41,701 nucleotides of DNA from Acidobacteriota bacterium (lineage in GTDB: Bacteria; Acidobacteriota; Terriglobia; Acidiferrales; UBA7541). The position numbers and the translations under genes are program-made. The notes under the pieces were generated by a model. It searched no databases. It was not told where the DNA came from and saw only the letters and a program-made list of their open reading frames with translations. Where the stretch lies: contig JAJXZD010000106.1 of NCBI GenBank assembly GCA_021780215.1, positions 1 to 41,701 on the forward strand, given 5' to 3'. Position 1 is the first letter of the stretch. The number at the start of each line of letters is the position of its first letter. Below are positions 27,357 to 36,589 of this stretch, piece after piece.

Positions 27357-27767
27357 ATGGCGAGTGCGGCTCAACCTGCGCGGGAAATTCCGGAAAAGAG
27401 CCTTTTCCGCATCGGCGAAGTCAGCCGCCTGACGGCGACGAAGGCCTTTGTCCTGCGCTACTGGGAATCCGAATTCCCTGCCCTCCAGCCGGTGAAAAGC
27501 CCCAGCGGGCACCGGCTCTACCGGCGCGAGGATATCGAGACCATCTTTGAAATCAAGCGCCTCCTTTACGATGAGGGGTTCACCATTGCCGGGGCGCGCA
27601 AGCACCTGGCCGAACAAAACGGCGGCGAAAAAGAGGCATCGCCGGAGCCGGTCCTGGAGGCTCCTCCCCCGCCGCGTCGTGAACCCGTGTCGCGGGCCCA
27701 GCGCAAACTGCTGCTGGACCTTCATGAAGAGCTGCTCGCCATCTTGACCCTGCTCGAACGCGAGTGA
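27357..27767 (+). CDS. MerR-family transcriptional regulator
   Basis: This regulator of 136 residues has an N-terminal MerR winged helix-turn-helix ('LFRIGEVSRLTATKAFVLRYW', then 'SGHRLYRREDIETIFEIKRLL') at about 15-80, a Pro-rich linker, and a short helical C terminus likely used for dimerisation. It lacks the Cys residues of metal sensors and a large ligand domain. A MerR protein of this type is often found with tRNA-Pro and surE in delta-proteobacteria and Acidobacteriota, so it may be a conserved housekeeping neighbour. It is also divergent from the acyl-ligase fusion, whose promoter it could control (inference). AGGA lies just ahead of the ATG at 27357. Confidence 0.85.
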   Translation: MASAAQPAREIPEKSLFRIGEVSRLTATKAFVLRYWESEFPALQPVKSPSGHRLYRREDIETIFEIKRLLYDEGFTIAGARKHLAEQNGGEKEASPEPVLEAPPPPRREPVSRAQRKLLLDLHEELLAILTLLERE

Positions 27768-27802
27768 TACGCTGGAAATCGGAAGCTGCAGGGCCATGCG
27801 GT

Positions 27803-27879
27803 CGGGACGTGGCGCAGCCTGGTAGCGCGCACGCTTGGGGTGCGTGAGGTCGCTGGTTCAAATCCAGTCGTCCCGACCA
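27803..27879 (+). tRNA. tRNA-Pro (anticodon GGG)
   Basis: The 77-base cloverleaf is complete: acceptor stem CGGGACG/CGTCCCG, D stem GCGC/GCGC, anticodon stem CACGC/GCGTG with loop TTGGGGT (anticodon GGG at 27837-27839, reading CCC and CCU), T stem GCTGG/CCAGT with loop TTCAAAT, discriminator A and an encoded CCA end. It lies 35 bases after merR and 67 before surE, so it is probably processed from a shared transcript. Confidence 0.97.
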
Positions 27880-27946
27880 TGTCTCCGCTTGGAAATTCGG
27901 ACGCGCGCAATTCTTCCGGTGGTGTTTTGCCCGCGACACAGGATTT

Positions 27947-28711
27947 ATGCCTCATATTCTGCTTACCAATGACGACGGGATTCACGCTCCCGGCCTGCGC
28001 GCGCTGGCCCAGGCGCTCGAGGGGCTGGGGACGATCACCATTGTCGCCCCGTCGCAGGAGCGCAGCGCCGCCGCGCAATCGCTGACTCTTCGCCAGCCCA
28101 TCTATTGCGATCTGATTGCCGAACGTGAGTATTCCGTCGAAGGCACTCCCGCCGATGCGATGATTTTGGCCTTTCACACCCTGCTCGCGGAGAAGCCGGA
28201 CATCGTCGTTTCCGGCATCAATCGCGGCGGCAACGTGGGCGAGAACATCTACTACTCCGGGACCGTGGGGGCCGCGATGGAAGCGGCCATCAATCGCGTG
28301 CCAGCGGTGGCGGTCTCCGTGGCGTACCGCGGGAAAGAGTTCGATTTTGCGCCGGCGGGGCGCTTCACGCGGGAGCTGATTCCTCTGATTCTGCGCGAGG
28401 GGCTGTCGCCGGGGGTGATTCTCAACGTCAACGTCCCGCAGGACTGGGCCGGCGAAGTTCGCTTCACGCGCCAGTCGTCGAAAATCACCCGCAACCTGCT
28501 GCAGCCGGGAACCGATCCGCGCGGACGGCGTTATTACTGGCTCAGCGAACAGCAGTTCGTCGAAGGCATCGGCCCGGACACCGATCACGCCGCGATTCGC
28601 GACGGCGCCATTTCGATTACCCCGCTCGAGCTCGATCAGACGCACGAGCAATCGCTGAACCATCTTTCCCACTGGGCCGGGCTTCTTCAAGGGACACCGC
28701 GGCAGCCCTGA
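27947..28711 (+). CDS. surE: 5'/3'-nucleotidase SurE
   Basis: This cytoplasmic metal-dependent phosphatase of 254 residues acts on nucleoside monophosphates and is linked to survival in stationary phase. The metal site is visible: Asp9-Asp10 in 'LLTNDDGIHAPG', Ser40 in 'APSQERSAA', and an Asn in 'SGINRGGNVG', followed by the usual 'YSGTVGAAMEA'. The length agrees with the family (about 250). The ATG at 27947 follows a weak AGGA. The place after merR and tRNA-Pro is a recurrent arrangement. The last 20 residues are less conserved. Confidence 0.95.
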   Translation: MPHILLTNDDGIHAPGLRALAQALEGLGTITIVAPSQERSAAAQSLTLRQPIYCDLIAEREYSVEGTPADAMILAFHTLLAEKPDIVVSGINRGGNVGENIYYSGTVGAAMEAAINRVPAVAVSVAYRGKEFDFAPAGRFTRELIPLILREGLSPGVILNVNVPQDWAGEVRFTRQSSKITRNLLQPGTDPRGRRYYWLSEQQFVEGIGPDTDHAAIRDGAISITPLELDQTHEQSLNHLSHWAGLLQGTPRQP

Positions 28712-28809
28712 GCACAGGCGGGCATGCCCGCAGAGAGCGCCAGAATCGGCCGCACGGTGTGTTAATTTATCCGGAGCCATTTCCGGGCTGGCAAACGTCT
28801 GAAGCGCAC

Positions 28810-30765
<1,956 letters not shown>

Positions 30766-30815
30766 CCGTGGGCCACGCACCGCCCCTGCCGCCGGCCGGA
30801 CTTAGAGGAAGAATC

Positions 30816-31190
30816 ATGTACGAAGTCAGCGTGGACGATTCCTTCGCAGCGGCGCACAACCTGCGCAACTACAAGGGAAAGTGCGAGGATTTGCACGGGC
30901 ATAACTACAAGGTGCGCGTCATCGTGTCCGGCGCGGATCTTGATTCGGTCGGTCTGCTCTACGATTTTGTCCATCTCAAGCAGGTGGTGCAGGGCGTGCT
31001 TCGGACTCTTGACCATAAATACCTGAACGAGCTTCCGCCCTTCGACCGGCTGAATCCTTCGGCGGAAAATCTGGCGCGCCACATCTACGAGGAAACGTCG
31101 CGGCAGCTCCGCCCTGCGTCAAACGGCGCGAAGATCGCCAGCATCACCGTGTGGGAAACGGATACCACGGCGGCCACCTACCGGCCCTAG
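30816..31190 (+). CDS. queD: 6-carboxytetrahydropterin synthase QueD
   Basis: This enzyme of 124 residues converts dihydroneopterin triphosphate to 6-carboxytetrahydropterin, the second step of 7-deazaguanine (queuosine) synthesis. It has the Zn ligands His14, His27 and His29 ('AAHNL' and 'LHGHNY'), the catalytic Cys23 in 'KGKCEDLHG', and the 'LDHKYLNE' and 'PSAENLA' motifs. The length is typical. ATG at 30816 has AGAGGAAG ahead. It begins a queD-queE-queC run; the GTP cyclohydrolase and QueF steps are not in the window. Confidence 0.93.
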   Translation: MYEVSVDDSFAAAHNLRNYKGKCEDLHGHNYKVRVIVSGADLDSVGLLYDFVHLKQVVQGVLRTLDHKYLNELPPFDRLNPSAENLARHIYEETSRQLRPASNGAKIASITVWETDTTAATYRP

Positions 31191-31248
31191 CGAGTGCTAT
31201 TCCGCGCGCGGCAGGATGAGCCGGCCGGGCGGTTGCGAGCGTCGGCAC

Positions 31249-31926
31249 ATGGTCATCACCGAAATCTTCAGATCGCTTCAGGGAGAAGGCACGCGCGCCG
31301 GCCTGCCCTGCATTTTCGTGCGGCTCACGGGATGCAATCTTCGCTGCGTGTGGTGCGACACGGCCTATGCCTTCTACGGCGGAAAGAAACAGGGGCTGGG
31401 CGAGGTCCTCGACACGGTCAATGCGCTGGCGGGGCAGCCTCCCGCCAGAATTCCCCTCGTGGAAATCACCGGCGGCGAACCGCTCTTGCAGCCTGAAACA
31501 CCCGCTTTGGCCCGGGCCTTGCTCGACGCCGGCTTCCAGGTGCTGATGGAAACAAGCGGCGAGCGGAATATTGGCGTGCTGCCACCGGGCGTGATCCGGA
31601 TTGTGGATGTGAAATGCCCAGACTCGGGCGAATCCGGCAGGTTTGACGCCGCGAATCTCGATGCCCTGAACGGCGAGGACGAGATCAAGTTTGTGATTGC
31701 CAGCCGCCGGGATTATGATTTCGCCCGCGACTTCGCCCTACGGTGGAATCTCGCCTCGCGCGTTCGCCAGGTCCTGTTCTCTCCGGTGTTCCCGGACCCG
31801 GCGGGCCGCTGGCCAGGATTACCCGCGGCGCAACTCGCGGAATGGGTGCTGCAGGACCGCCTGCCCGTGCGAGTGGGCCTGCAACTGCACAAATTCATCT
31901 GGGATCCGGCGATGAAGGGGGTTTGA
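31249..31926 (+). CDS. queE: 7-carboxy-7-deazaguanine synthase QueE
   Basis: This radical SAM enzyme of 225 residues turns 6-carboxytetrahydropterin into 7-carboxy-7-deazaguanine. The [4Fe-4S] cluster Cys are 29, 33 and 36 in 'GCNLRCVWCDT', the family's 'SLQGEGTRAGLP' opening is present, and 'EITGGEPLLQ' is the SAM-binding GGE motif. I prefer ATG at 31249, which begins exactly at the conserved 'MVITEIF'; ATG at 31216 would add 11 residues. It ends where queC starts with no gap, so the two are coupled. Confidence 0.93.
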   Translation: MVITEIFRSLQGEGTRAGLPCIFVRLTGCNLRCVWCDTAYAFYGGKKQGLGEVLDTVNALAGQPPARIPLVEITGGEPLLQPETPALARALLDAGFQVLMETSGERNIGVLPPGVIRIVDVKCPDSGESGRFDAANLDALNGEDEIKFVIASRRDYDFARDFALRWNLASRVRQVLFSPVFPDPAGRWPGLPAAQLAEWVLQDRLPVRVGLQLHKFIWDPAMKGV

Positions 31927-32631
31927 TTGCGGCGGATAAAGGAGAAGCCCAAGGCGGTCGTGCTGCTGAGCGGGGGAATGGACTCCTGCGTCACCGCCGC
32001 TATCGCCGATACGACGCATCGGCTGGCCCTGCTGCACGTGAGCTACGGCCAACGCACCGAGCGGCGTGAGCGGCACGCCTTCGAAGAGATCGCCGACTTC
32101 TACGGCGCGCGCGAGCGGCTGGTTGTCCGGCTCGATTCGCTCGCGCAAGTCGGCGGCTCCGCGCTCACCGACGCGGCGATTGCGGTGCCGGAATCCGGCA
32201 AGGCGCTTGAGTCTCACGCGGGCATTCCCGTCACGTATGTTCCCTTCCGAAATGCGCACTTTCTATCCGCCGCGGTGAGTTGGGCGGAAGTCATCCGCGC
32301 CGAGGCCATCTTCATCGGGGCTGTGGCTGAAGACAGCTCCGGCTATCCGGACTGCCGGCCGGAATATTATCGAGCCTTTCAAGAGCTGATCCGCGTGGGG
32401 ACGCGCCCCGAGACGCGGATTGAAATCATGACTCCGGTCATCGGGCTGAAGAAGAGCGAAATTGTCTCCCGAGGCGCCGCGCTCGGAGCGCCTCTGAGGA
32501 GCACTTGGTCCTGCTACCAGTTCGAGGACGAAGCCTGCGGGGTCTGTGATAGCTGCCGGTTGCGCTTGCGGGCCTTCTCCGAGGCCGGGCTGCGCGACCC
32601 TATCGCATACAGGGCAGCAGTTGCGTCATAA
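31927..32631 (+). CDS. queC: 7-cyano-7-deazaguanine synthase QueC
   Basis: This ATP-dependent enzyme of 234 residues makes preQ0 from 7-carboxy-7-deazaguanine and ammonia. It has the PP-loop 'SGGMDS' (15-20) and a Zn site of four Cys with the family spacing in '[15 protein letters not shown]'. The start is TTG at 31927, directly after the queE stop, with AAGGGGG a few bases upstream, so translation is probably linked. queF is absent here, so the route beyond preQ0 cannot be seen in this window. Confidence 0.93.
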   Translation: MRRIKEKPKAVVLLSGGMDSCVTAAIADTTHRLALLHVSYGQRTERRERHAFEEIADFYGARERLVVRLDSLAQVGGSALTDAAIAVPESGKALESHAGIPVTYVPFRNAHFLSAAVSWAEVIRAEAIFIGAVAEDSSGYPDCRPEYYRAFQELIRVGTRPETRIEIMTPVIGLKKSEIVSRGAALGAPLRSTWSCYQFEDEACGVCDSCRLRLRAFSEAGLRDPIAYRAAVAS

Positions 32632-32646
32632 TATATTTATACGATT
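32628..32646 (+). promoter_or_regulatory. AT-rich element upstream of the TPR-protein gene
   Basis: This stretch (CATAATATATTTATACGAT) is the most AT-rich in the neighbourhood, overlaps the end of queC and contains several possible -10 boxes (CATAAT, TATATT). No -35 match is convincing. It is probably the promoter region of the following gene. Confidence 0.35.
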
Positions 32647-32685
32647 CGGTGGGACCTATCTTCGGGCAATGAGGGGGGTATCTAG

Positions 32686-33858
32686 ATGAGACGATTGATT
32701 CCAGTATGCCTGGCGCTGGCCGCTGTGCTGTTGTTTCCACTGATGGCTGCGGCGCAGAATGGCCGGGTCAACGGCCAGGTGATGGACCACGACGGAAATC
32801 CTTGGGTGGGCGTTTCGGTACAGATCAAGAGCGCGAACGGGCAAACCTTCAATCTGAAGACCGACAAGAAAGGCCGGTTCTCCCAGATTGGGCTGTCTCC
32901 GGGAATCTATACTTTCATCCTCAATGCGCCCTCGGCGGGACTCAAGAACTACACCGAGCAGCGGCAGATCCAGACCGACCAAGACAATGACGTGGTCTTC
33001 AACTTCAAGGAGATCATTGCCCAGCAAAGCGCGGCGCACCCGGAAGAAGAAAAGAAAAAGCAGCAGGAAGCCAGCCAGTTCAGCGTCATGAAGGGACACG
33101 TGGACGCCGGCGTGGCAGCCTTCCAGGAAATCAATACCCTTCGGGCTCAGATTCGGACGGCGCCGGCCGACCAGAAGGACGCAATCCAGACCAAGCTGAC
33201 CGCCGACTACCAGACCGCCATCAATGAATTTCAGGCCGCCGAGCCGCTGGTTAGCGCCAAGGATACCAAGAACCACGCCATTGTCTTGGCCAACCTTGGG
33301 CAGGCGTATGCCCTGGCCGGGAAGAATGATGACGCCGTGAACGCGTTTGAAAAAGCGGTCGCGCTGAACCCGCAGGCCCCGACGTACCTCAACATGAGCC
33401 TCGCGCAGGCCAACCAAGCCGCAGCCCTGACCGATCCCGCAGCCGCCACCGCGAAGCTCGCCGATGCCAGCGGCAGTTGCGACAAGGCCGCCGCCCTCGA
33501 CCCCACAACTACGGCGACATGTTACAAGAACATTGCCATCATTCTGAGCAACAAGGGAGATTTCAAGGATGCGGTCGCTCCCCTCTTGAAGGTTACACAG
33601 GCCAATCCCAAGGACGCCCAAGCCTGGTATCTGCTCGGCAGCGCCTACACCGGCCTGATTGATACCAAGCAGGAGGGCAACAAGATGACCTTCATCATCC
33701 CGCCTGGGACCGCAGATGCCTATCAAAAATGCATCTCCATCGATCCCAACGGCCCCTACGCCGCGCAGGCCAAGCAGAATCTGGACGCCCTGGCTGCGAT
33801 GGGCGGTGGAGTAGAAACCAAGGTCCTGGAGAGGAAGCCCAAGGGGAAAAAGAAGTAG
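32686..33858 (+). CDS. Secreted protein with carboxypeptidase-like and TPR domains
   Basis: This exported protein of 390 residues has a signal peptide with cleavage expected after 'MAAAQ' (residue 24). It begins with a carboxypeptidase-regulatory-like beta domain (about 27-90: 'VNGQVMDHDGNPWVGVSVQI', 'SPGIYTFIL'), followed by a charged coiled stretch 'EEEKKKQQEA', then tetratricopeptide repeats (about 195-350; for instance 'AIVLANLGQAYALAGKNDDAVNAFEKAVALNP'-type, quoted in part). It ends with a Lys-rich tail. Such proteins usually scaffold periplasmic complexes; the partner is unknown. The ATG at 32686 has a G-rich site GGGGGG eight bases ahead. A hairpin follows the gene. Confidence 0.78.
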   Translation: MRRLIPVCLALAAVLLFPLMAAAQNGRVNGQVMDHDGNPWVGVSVQIKSANGQTFNLKTDKKGRFSQIGLSPGIYTFILNAPSAGLKNYTEQRQIQTDQDNDVVFNFKEIIAQQSAAHPEEEKKKQQEASQFSVMKGHVDAGVAAFQEINTLRAQIRTAPADQKDAIQTKLTADYQTAINEFQAAEPLVSAKDTKNHAIVLANLGQAYALAGKNDDAVNAFEKAVALNPQAPTYLNMSLAQANQAAALTDPAAATAKLADASGSCDKAAALDPTTTATCYKNIAIILSNKGDFKDAVAPLLKVTQANPKDAQAWYLLGSAYTGLIDTKQEGNKMTFIIPPGTADAYQKCISIDPNGPYAAQAKQNLDALAAMGGGVETKVLERKPKGKKK

Positions 33859-33874
33859 CCCCGGCTTTTCCGGA

Positions 33875-33917
33875 GCGCGAGAAGCCGCACCCTGTTTCCC
33901 CCGCGGCTTTCTCGCGC
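33875..33917 (+). terminator. Hairpin after the TPR-protein gene
   Basis: GCGCGAGAAGCCGC (33875-33888) pairs with GCGGCTTTCTCGCGC (33903-33917), giving 14 pairs with one bulged base and a 14-base loop. There is no T-tract after it, so the terminator call is tentative. Confidence 0.6.
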
Positions 33918-34027
33918 CGTTGAACCAAACGCGGATTTGAAGGAGTGTTCTGCGTCGCGGCCTTGGACAGAGGTGGAAGGCCGGCGGCGAGAAATGCCGG
34001 GTAAGCACGCGGATTGAGGAGGCCAGC

Positions 34028-34978
34028 TTGCGAGTTGTCATTACAGGTGGTGCGGGATTTCTAGGCTCGCATCTGTGCGATCTGTTTATCTCACGAGGCT
34101 GGGATGTCCTTTGCATGGACAACCTCGTGACTGGCTCGGATGCGAACATCGCGCATCTGACTTCGAATCCGAGATTCCACAAGGTGCACCACGACGTCTC
34201 GCAATTCATCGAGGTTCCGGGAGAGGTGGACACGGTGCTGCATTTCGCCTCCCCCGCCAGCCCGCCGGATTATCTGAAGTTTCCCATCCAAACGCTGAAG
34301 GTCGGCTCCCTCGGAACCCACAACGCGCTGGGCCTTGCGAAAGCCAAGGGGGCCAAGTTTCTGCTGGCTTCCACTTCGGAATGCTATGGCGATCCGGAAG
34401 TAAGCCCTCAGCCAGAAACGTATTGGGGGCGCGTAAACCCGGTCGGACCGCGCGGCGTGTACGACGAGGCCAAGCGCTTCGCCGAGGCCATTACGATGGC
34501 CTACCATCGCTACCATGGCCTGGATACGCGCATCGTGCGAATTTTCAACACCTATGGCCCGCGCATGCGCTTGAATGACGGACGGGCGCTTCCAAACTTC
34601 CTCTATCAAGCCCTGGTCGGTGAGCCGATCACGGTCTACGGCGATGGCCGGCAAACCCGCAGCTTCTGCTACATCTCCGACCTGATCGAGGGAATCTACC
34701 GGCTGCTCGAATCCAACGAACACGAGCCGGTGAACATTGGCAACCCGCACGAAATCACGATTCTCGAATTCGCGGAGCGCGTGCGCCGCCTGACCGGATC
34801 AGGCGTTCCCATCATCCACCGTCCTCTACCGCAGGACGACCCCAAGCAGCGCTGCCCGGACATCACCAAGGCACGGCGCATCCTGCGCTGGGAGCCCAAA
34901 GTGCAATTGGAAGAGGGGCTGGGACTGACCTGCGATTTCTTCAAGGCACAGATTGCCGCCACGGCCCGACCCGCATAG
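34028..34978 (+). CDS. uxs: UDP-glucuronate decarboxylase (UDP-xylose synthase) family SDR
   Basis: This NAD-dependent extended short-chain dehydrogenase of 316 residues has '[10 protein letters not shown]' for NAD (6-15), the catalytic Ser117/Glu118 in '[10 protein letters not shown]', and Tyr145 and Lys149 in 'YDEAK'. '[19 protein letters not shown]' and 'RCPDITKAR' are features of UDP-xylose synthases, which decarboxylate UDP-glucuronate. The start is TTG at 34028 with AGGAGG five bases upstream. The UDP-glucose dehydrogenase that makes its substrate is encoded next door in the opposite direction, which strengthens the call. The sugar would feed exopolysaccharide or LPS. Confidence 0.88.
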   Translation: MRVVITGGAGFLGSHLCDLFISRGWDVLCMDNLVTGSDANIAHLTSNPRFHKVHHDVSQFIEVPGEVDTVLHFASPASPPDYLKFPIQTLKVGSLGTHNALGLAKAKGAKFLLASTSECYGDPEVSPQPETYWGRVNPVGPRGVYDEAKRFAEAITMAYHRYHGLDTRIVRIFNTYGPRMRLNDGRALPNFLYQALVGEPITVYGDGRQTRSFCYISDLIEGIYRLLESNEHEPVNIGNPHEITILEFAERVRRLTGSGVPIIHRPLPQDDPKQRCPDITKARRILRWEPKVQLEEGLGLTCDFFKAQIAATARPA

Positions 34979-35018
34979 GCCCTGGGAGAGTTCATGGTCC
35001 CTTTCCGCGCCGGGTAAA

Positions 35019-36371
35019 TCAGTCCGGACGGCCGAAGGAACGGTATTCGAAGCCGCGGGCCTTCATTTCCTTGGGGGAAAGCAGGTTTCGCCCGTCGAGA
35101 ATCAGGGGGCGCGCCATCGTTTCCCTCACCTGGTCCCAATCGAGCTGGCGAAACTGGCCCCACTCGGTCGCAATCAGCAGGGCCTCCGCATCTCGCGCCG
35201 CCTCATAGGCCGATTGGGCATATTCGACTTCTGGCAGCAGCGGGCGCGCCTTCTCCATGGCCTCGGGATCATAGGCGCGCACACGCGCTCCTTCCCGAAC
35301 CAGGGTGGCGACCAGGTCAATCGCCGGAGCAAACCGGACGTCGTCCGTATCCGGCTTGAACGCCAGGCCGAGCACTCCGACCCGCTTTTCCCGGATCACC
35401 CAGAGCGCGTCGCGAATCTTCTCGACAAAACGCTCGATGCGCCGCCGATTGATCTTTTCCGCTTCCTTCAGCATCGTGAAATCCACGCCCGAACGCTCCG
35501 CCAGGTGAACGAACGCCTGCAAATCCTTCGGCAGGCAGAATCCTCCGAACCCTAGCCCGGCAGAGAGAAAACTTGGACCGATGCGCGGGTCCAATCCCAT
35601 CGCGCGGGTCACTTCTCCGATGTCCGCGCCAAGCCGCTCGGCCAGATCAGCCACCATGTTGGCGTAGGAGATCTTCAGGGCGAGAAACGAATTCGAAGCG
35701 TGCTTGATCAACTCCGCGCTGCTGATGGTCGTCACAAGCCAGGTCGCGGCCGGGCCTTCCGGGCACGCGGGTGCGTGGATAGGGCATGAAAAAGTGCGCT
35801 CGAGGAGGGGCCGATAGATGTCCCGGAGCTGTTTTTCCGCTGTTTCATCTTCCACCCCAACCACAATCCGGTCAGGATGCAGAAAATCGCCAACCGCGGT
35901 CCCCTCGCGCAGGAATTCGGGATTCGATGCCACCCGGAAGACAACCCCGGTCTTCCGGCCGTAAACCGCAAGAGCTCGCTTCAGCTCCTGGCCGGTGCGG
36001 GCGGGAACCGTGCTTTTCTCAATCACCAGCTTGGGAGACTTCGCCTCGGTGGCGATCAGTCGCGCGACATGATCAATCGCGCTCAGATCGGCGTCCCCGT
36101 TCGGCAGCGGAGGAGTACCCACGCAGATAAAAATGGCCTCTCCCATGGCCACGGCGTCGGCGGGATTGGAACAAAAGGTCAAGCGCCCCTCGCGGCGCGC
36201 TTGGGCAATCAGCGTATCAAGCCCTGGCTCGTAAATCGGGAGCCCGCCGGCTTCGAGGGTCCGAATCTTTGAGGTGTCACTATCCGTGCAGACCACCTCG
36301 TGCCCCAGTTGCGCCAGGCACGCCCCGCTCACGAGCCCCACATATCCGCTTCCGACAATGGCGATCTTCAA
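35019..36371 (-). CDS. ugd: UDP-glucose 6-dehydrogenase
   Basis: This cytoplasmic enzyme of 450 residues oxidises UDP-glucose to UDP-glucuronate with two NAD+. It shows the NAD motif 'IVGSGYVGL' at the start, the catalytic Cys279 in 'GFGGFCLPKDL', Lys223 and Asn227 in 'ELIKHASN', and 'NPEFLREGTA'. A short Cys/Pro-rich insertion ('SCPIHAPACPEGPAA') near 195-209 is not usual. The start is TTG at 36371, because the family begins at 'KIAIVGSGYVG' and GAGGA lies upstream; an earlier start at 36431 would add 20 unconserved residues. It converges on the UDP-xylose synthase gene (40-base gap). Confidence 0.93.
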   Translation of the reverse strand: MKIAIVGSGYVGLVSGACLAQLGHEVVCTDSDTSKIRTLEAGGLPIYEPGLDTLIAQARREGRLTFCSNPADAVAMGEAIFICVGTPPLPNGDADLSAIDHVARLIATEAKSPKLVIEKSTVPARTGQELKRALAVYGRKTGVVFRVASNPEFLREGTAVGDFLHPDRIVVGVEDETAEKQLRDIYRPLLERTFSCPIHAPACPEGPAATWLVTTISSAELIKHASNSFLALKISYANMVADLAERLGADIGEVTRAMGLDPRIGPSFLSAGLGFGGFCLPKDLQAFVHLAERSGVDFTMLKEAEKINRRRIERFVEKIRDALWVIREKRVGVLGLAFKPDTDDVRFAPAIDLVATLVREGARVRAYDPEAMEKARPLLPEVEYAQSAYEAARDAEALLIATEWGQFRQLDWDQVRETMARPLILDGRNLLSPKEMKARGFEYRSFGRPD

Positions 36372-36385
36372 TGTTGTTCCTCTGT

Positions 36386-36407
36386 GCTGGGATAAAACTC
36401 CCCCAGC
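36386..36407 (-). other. Small inverted repeat in the ugd leader
   Basis: GCTGGG (36386-36391) and CCCAGC (36402-36407) form a six-pair stem with a ten-base loop, 15 bases upstream of the ugd start. It may be a leader hairpin, an operator or chance. Confidence 0.3.
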
Positions 36408-36589
36408 CAAGCAATACTTTCCTTCATTCATTATTCACAAGAACTCACCCGCCATCCAACGAATATTTGCGCCGAGGTTGCGAAAGCACCGGATAGTTCT
36501 TTCGTACTGGATACTCTTTCCTCACATCTCATGCTCAATCTGTGGCCCTTGGCTTCCGTGCCGCCTATTCTAAACAGACGCGGTGAACC

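Noticed and set aside
27194-27358. N-terminal extension of the acyl-ligase fusion up to a start at 27358
   Set aside because: It would overlap the merR start, is Pro/Arg-rich and unconserved in appearance, whereas ATG at 27193 has GGAG upstream.
26084-27550. Open frame of about 490 codons on the plus strand across the acyl-ligase gene and merR
   Set aside because: It is antisense to clear ACP and ligase motifs and overlaps merR in another frame. Its translation is Arg/Gln-rich with no domain.
30766-30815. preQ1 riboswitch before queD
   Set aside because: Only 50 bases separate the helicase and queD genes and I see no pseudoknot-like pairing or the conserved A-rich tail.
36549-36571. Promoter TTGGCT / TATTCT before the kinase gene
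   Set aside because: The spacer is only 11 bases. No better pair was found in the 36432-36589 gap.
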